The position numbers and the translations under genes were made by a program. 42,551 nucleotides of DNA, taken from the NCBI GenBank assembly GCA_019118745.1, contig DWYJ01000091.1, positions 1-42,551 on the forward strand, written 5' to 3'. Every line of letters begins with the position of its first letter. Positions within the stretch are counted from its first letter, which is position 1. The DNA is from Candidatus Desulfovibrio gallistercoris (GTDB lineage Bacteria; Desulfobacterota; Desulfovibrionia; Desulfovibrionales; Desulfovibrionaceae). Below the pieces are notes generated by a model. That model saw only the letters and a program-made list of their open reading frames with translations. It had not been told where the DNA came from and searched no databases. This document shows, piece by piece, positions 39,413 to 42,551 of this stretch.

Positions 39413-40009
39413 TTGCCCCGGCAGGCTCCGCTTCACGGCGGGCCTGCCCTGCGCCAGACGGCCGACGGCGGCAGGGGCCTGCCGGTGCGGCGGCAGGGCC
39501 GTACCACGCGGATGCGCAAAACGGCGGGCGAACTGCGGCAGTTCCTCCGCCTCCTTCTCGTGGCCGCGCAGGATATGGTCGAGATGCCGCATGGCCGAGG
39601 CCACATCGTGGAAATCCGCATCGCGGCGGCAGCCGCGCACCTGCCAGACCGCATGGCCCTGGATGCGCTTGTGCAGGGAGCGCAGGGACGCCTCCTGCAT
39701 GGCCAGCGCCAGACTGACCTCCCCTTCCGGCAGATGCAGCACCAGACGGCGGCCCTCCACCTCCACGGGGCAGGCCTCACGCCCCGGCGTCAGCCGCAGC
39801 AGATCCCGCACGGCGGCCGTGGTGACATCCATGTGCTCCTCGCTGCTCATGTTGCGCATGTCTTCGGCGATCTTGCGTTCCTCGCCTTCGATGCGCTCCC
39901 GCATGCGCTCCGTGCTGCGCTCCAGCGAGCCTATGCCGCGCCGCATGATACGAAAACTGAAGATCAGGCCCACGAGCACGATAAAGGCCCCGGCAGCCAG
40001 CACAACCAT
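39410..40009 (-). CDS. Single-pass membrane protein of unknown function
   Basis: 199 aa. One N-terminal membrane helix (VVLAAGAFIVLVGLIFSF, residues 2-20), then a charged, probably coiled-coil segment (about 28-60, SLERSTERMRERIEGEERK), then a cytoplasmic region of about 100 residues with strand-like stretches (CPVEVEGRRLVLHLP) and a His/Arg-rich part. The final 30 residues are basic and low-complexity and run up to the family 1 repeat, whose first codon TAG ends the gene; the natural C-terminus may have been changed by the repeat. GGGAGG lies 5 nt before ATG 40009. I do not recognise a family. Confidence 0.7.
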   Translation of the reverse strand: MVVLAAGAFIVLVGLIFSFRIMRRGIGSLERSTERMRERIEGEERKIAEDMRNMSSEEHMDVTTAAVRDLLRLTPGREACPVEVEGRRLVLHLPEGEVSLALAMQEASLRSLHKRIQGHAVWQVRGCRRDADFHDVASAMRHLDHILRGHEKEAEELPQFARRFAHPRGTALPPHRQAPAAVGRLAQGRPAVKRSLPGQ

Positions 40010-40364
40010 GTTTGCCTCCCCAAATGGGACATCCTATCCACATATAGTCATCTTTCCCCCTCTTTCTGTCAAGATATCCATGTTCATGGGGGGACTTCCC
40101 TTTTTTCGGGCGACGCGCTATGGTTAAAAAAGGTGAAAAACCATGCTGGGCCGACCTGCCGGCAAGATGACGGTCATCCGCGGCGCACAGGACGCCGTTC
40201 CCGCCCGCGCGGGAGATACGCCGCACCGTCTTGCCACTCCCCCGCCCCAAGGCGCGGGGCACCATCGGCCCACGCTGCCGGGCATGCAGCCGGAGACGCG
40301 CCATGCCCCTATCGGCTGAGGTCCTTCCGGCTCCGTGCCACACTGATTACTAAGGGAGTTTTCT
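40010..40364. other. Intergenic region upstream of the EF-G-like gene
   Basis: 355 bp. A possible 58-codon frame runs from ATG 40143 to 40319, preceded by AAGGTG, but its composition is Pro/Arg/Gly-rich like random GC-rich sequence, so I do not call it. No clear promoter is seen for the EF-G-like gene. Confidence 0.35.
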
Positions 40365-42428
40365 ATGTCCAACCCGGTAGATGCTCAACGCACGTTCGCT
40401 CTCGTCGGCACCGGCGGGTGCGGCAAAACCTCGCTGGCGGAAATGCTTCTCTTCACCACGGGCACCATCTCGCGGATGGGCGCCATTGAGGAAGGGACCA
40501 CCAGCCTTGACTATGAGCCCGAAGAAGTCCGCCGCCGCGGCTCCATACAGCCCGCCGTCGCCACCTGGACGTGGAACAAGAACCGGCATTTCCTGCTCGA
40601 CATTCCCGGCGACGGCAACTTTACCGGGGACATGGACTATCTGCTCAAGGGCGTGGACAGCGCGCTCTTCGTGCTCGACGCCGTGGACGGCGTGCGCCCC
40701 CTGACCAAGAAGCTCTGGACCGCCGTTCGCGAGGAAAAACTGCCCGCCCTCTTCGTCATCAACAAGCTGGACCGCGACCGCGCCGACTTCTCCATGGCCT
40801 TCGACAGCCTGAGCTCGCTGGGCGTCAAACCCGTGGCCCTGCACTACCCCCTGCGCGAAGGCGAAAGCTTCACCGGCTACGTGGACGTGCTCACCGGCAA
40901 GGCCTGGAAATTCGGTCCGGACGGCGCCGCCACGCCCATCGCCCTGCCTGACGACGTGGCCGACGATGTGGCCCTGCTGCGGGATGTGGCCGTGGAAAAC
41001 ATCGCGGAAAGCGATGAAGCCCTCATGGAAAAATATCTCGAAGAAGGCAGCCTGTCCGACGAAGACCTGAACAACGGCCTGCGCAGCGGCGTGCTGCGCG
41101 GCGACCTGACGCCCGTGCTCGTCTGCTCCGCGCTGGAGAACAAGGGCGGCGCCGCCATCCTGGATGCCGTGCAGGCCCTGCTGCCCTCCCCGCTGGAACG
41201 TCCGCCCTTCGTGGACGCCGAAGGCAACGAACGCGCCTCCTCCCCCGATGAGCCGCTGGCCGCCTTCGTCTTCAAGACCCTGGCCGACCCCTTCACCGGG
41301 CAGCTCTCCTTCCTGCGCATCCTCTCCGGCACCATCGACGGCGACGCCACCGTCAAGAATACCCGCAGCGAGGAAAATGAACGCCTCGGCAACCTGCTCT
41401 ACATGGTGGGCAAGAACCAGACCCCCTGCAAGGACGTGGTGGGCCCCGGCGCCATCATCGCCGTCGCCAAGCTGAAGAATACCCGCACCGGCGACACCCT
41501 TTGCGACGAAAAGGCCCCCTTCACCCTGCCCGCCCCCGAACTGCCGCCGCAGCTCATCACCTACGCCCTCTCGCCCAAGGAAAAGGGCGACGAAGACAAG
41601 GTCTATGCCGCCATCCAGCGCCTGCTGGATGAAGACATCACCCTCAAGCTCGGCCGCGACGAAGAAACAGGCGATATCCTCCTTTCCGGCATGGGCCAGC
41701 TCCACATCGAGCTCTCCGTGGAAAAAGCCCGCCGCCGCTTCAAGGTGGACATCATCCTCAAGACCCCCAAGGTCCCCTACCGTGAGACCGTGCGTGGCAA
41801 ATGCCAGGTGCAGGGCCGCCACAAGAAGCAGTCCGGCGGCCGCGGCCAGTTCGGCGACTGCTGGATCGAACTGGAAGGCCTGCCGCGCGGCTCCGGCTAC
41901 GTGTTCGAGGACGCCATCGTCGGCGGCGTCATCCCCCGCCAGTACATCCCCGCCATCGACAAGGGCATCCAGGAAGCGGCCGCCCGCGGCTTCCTCGCCG
42001 GTTGCCAGGTGGTGGACTTCCGCGTCAAAGTCTATGACGGCAGCTACCACACCGTGGACTCCTCGGAAATGGCCTTCAAGGTCGCCGGCTCGCTGGCCTT
42101 CAAAAAGGCTATGGAAAGCCTCAAGCCCGTGCTGCTCGAACCCGTCGTCCTGCTGACCGTCTCCGTGCCGGACGAAAACATGGGCGACGTCATCGGCGAC
42201 CTCTCCTCCCGCCGCGGTAAGGTGCTCGGCTCCGACTCCCGCGCCGGCGTGACCGAGATCAAGGCCCACGTCCCCATGAGCGAAGTGCTGCGCTACGCCC
42301 CCGACCTGCGCTCCATGACCGGCGGTCAGGGCTTCTTCACCATGGAATTCGCCCACTACGAAGAAGCCCCCCAACCCATCGCCGACCGCGTCATCGCCGA
42401 ATACCAGGAACATAACGGTCAGGAATAA
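40365..42428 (+). CDS. EF-G-like translational GTPase with altered GTPase motifs
   Basis: 687 aa with the five-domain plan of elongation factor G: GTPase domain about 8-275, then domains II to V (GMGQLHIELSVEKARR, SGGRGQFGD, GGVIPRQYIPAIDKGIQE, RGKVLG). The P-loop is GTGGCGKTS (Lys21) and NKLD is at 133-136, but the switch II motif is DIPGDGNF at 79-86, where normal EF-G has DTPGHVDF. His, which activates water for GTP hydrolysis, is replaced by Asp83. This matches the divergent EF-G2-like group and not the housekeeping fusA; hydrolysis may be slow or activated differently. Ribosome-binding site AGGGAG before ATG 40365. Single gene with a strong terminator. Confidence 0.87.
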   Translation: MSNPVDAQRTFALVGTGGCGKTSLAEMLLFTTGTISRMGAIEEGTTSLDYEPEEVRRRGSIQPAVATWTWNKNRHFLLDIPGDGNFTGDMDYLLKGVDSALFVLDAVDGVRPLTKKLWTAVREEKLPALFVINKLDRDRADFSMAFDSLSSLGVKPVALHYPLREGESFTGYVDVLTGKAWKFGPDGAATPIALPDDVADDVALLRDVAVENIAESDEALMEKYLEEGSLSDEDLNNGLRSGVLRGDLTPVLVCSALENKGGAAILDAVQALLPSPLERPPFVDAEGNERASSPDEPLAAFVFKTLADPFTGQLSFLRILSGTIDGDATVKNTRSEENERLGNLLYMVGKNQTPCKDVVGPGAIIAVAKLKNTRTGDTLCDEKAPFTLPAPELPPQLITYALSPKEKGDEDKVYAAIQRLLDEDITLKLGRDEETGDILLSGMGQLHIELSVEKARRRFKVDIILKTPKVPYRETVRGKCQVQGRHKKQSGGRGQFGDCWIELEGLPRGSGYVFEDAIVGGVIPRQYIPAIDKGIQEAAARGFLAGCQVVDFRVKVYDGSYHTVDSSEMAFKVAGSLAFKKAMESLKPVLLEPVVLLTVSVPDENMGDVIGDLSSRRGKVLGSDSRAGVTEIKAHVPMSEVLRYAPDLRSMTGGQGFFTMEFAHYEEAPQPIADRVIAEYQEHNGQE

Positions 42429-42441
42429 AACCTGCCCCTAA

Positions 42442-42489
42442 ACGACAAAAAAACGCGGCCCGCTCCGGCAGGCCGCGTTTTTTTGTCGT
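42442..42489 (+). terminator. Terminator after the EF-G-like gene
   Basis: A perfect 19-bp stem: ACGACAAAAAAACGCGGCC at 42442-42460 pairs with GGCCGCGTTTTTTTGTCGT at 42471-42489. The GC-rich base of 7 bp followed by seven T is a classic terminator; the A-run on the left lets it work in both directions. Confidence 0.92.
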
Positions 42490-42509
42490 GCTGCGGGGAT
42501 GATGCGGGG

Positions 42510-42551
42510 GGAAGGAAGGGGACTTTTTTGCAAAAAAGTCCCCTTCCTTCC
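42510..42551. repeat. Perfect 42-bp palindrome (G-rich, repeat family 2-like)
   Basis: GGAAGGAAGGGGACTTTTTT then GC then the exact complement: 21 bp on each side with no loop. It runs to the last base of the window and may continue beyond. The GGGGGGAAGG start is shared with the other G-rich repeats, but the AC(T)6GC(A)6GT centre is its own. Confidence 0.75.

Noticed and set aside
40143..40319. A 58-codon plus-strand frame before the EF-G-like gene
   Set aside because: Composition is that of random GC-rich DNA and the ribosome-binding site is weak; conservation would be needed to support it.
40350..42413. A 687-codon minus-strand open frame opposite the EF-G-like gene
   Set aside because: It mirrors the EF-G-like gene exactly and shows no domain; the plus strand has all translational GTPase domains.
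1..42551. CRISPR arrays, tRNA or rRNA genes, transposases, integrases or prophage genes
   Set aside because: I looked for regularly spaced direct repeats, cloverleaf-like sequences and typical mobile-element proteins and saw none; the repeats present are dispersed and palindromic, not arrays.

Overview
The window looks like chromosome from a sulfate-reducing member of the Desulfovibrionaceae (Desulfovibrio or a close relative). The main reasons are a periplasmic [NiFe] hydrogenase pair of the hynBA type with its own maturation protease, a three-gene ferredoxin-rich glutamate synthase, a type III glutamine synthetase, many chemoreceptors and c-di-GMP proteins, and GC-rich coding sequence broken by very AT-rich promoter islands. 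I see no rRNA, tRNA, CRISPR array, integrase or transposase. Thirty protein genes are supported, including one 53-codon membrane protein gene that a length filter would miss.

Layout. 150-2822 is a znuACB-type zinc/manganese ABC importer. 3000-10051 is a signalling block: a CHASE-like protein with a degenerate GGDEF domain, a convergent two-SBP / degenerate-GGDEF / EAL protein, and a divergent chemoreceptor combining a periplasmic zinc-binding CZB-like domain with a C-terminal PilZ domain. 10264-12950 is a zinc alcohol dehydrogenase translationally coupled to a GAF sigma-54 activator. 13532-14527 is a lone TRAP solute-binding protein behind an 80%-AT island. 15315-23183 is ammonia assimilation: glutamine synthetase III with a sigma-54 promoter, then a split glutamate synthase. 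23349-25430 is a second chemoreceptor with a near-perfect sigma-28 promoter. 25542-26810 is an O-acetylhomoserine sulfhydrylase. 27083-30304 is hynB-hynA-protease. 30548-32979 (minus) is a sulfur-flavoured operon: YeiH-type exporter, 53-aa membrane protein, 92-aa unknown, DUF523/TudS-like protein. 33575-40009 is housekeeping: Tim44-like, hotdog thioesterases, MsrB-MsrA fusion, GalE, MltA, unknown membrane protein. 40365-42428 is an EF-G-like GTPase.

Two dispersed intergenic repeat families run through the window. Family 1 (~145 bp, hairpin-rich, ends TAGAGC...GCTCTA) has full or partial copies near 2838, 4437, 13039, 14525, 25433, 30355 and 39275; in three of them the first three bases of the repeat are the stop codon of the adjacent gene. 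Family 2 is a G-rich palindrome (core GGGGGGAAGGGG...) at 1, 17925, 35305, 39148 and 42510, and so at both window edges.

The most interesting working hypothesis is that 150-10051 forms a zinc / c-di-GMP / motility module: a zinc importer whose ATPase carries a Cys/His-rich tail, beside a chemoreceptor that pairs a zinc-binding domain outside the cell with a c-di-GMP-binding domain inside, transcribed from a sigma-28 promoter next to an apparently active EAL phosphodiesterase. All functional statements are from reading motifs by eye; no database search was possible.
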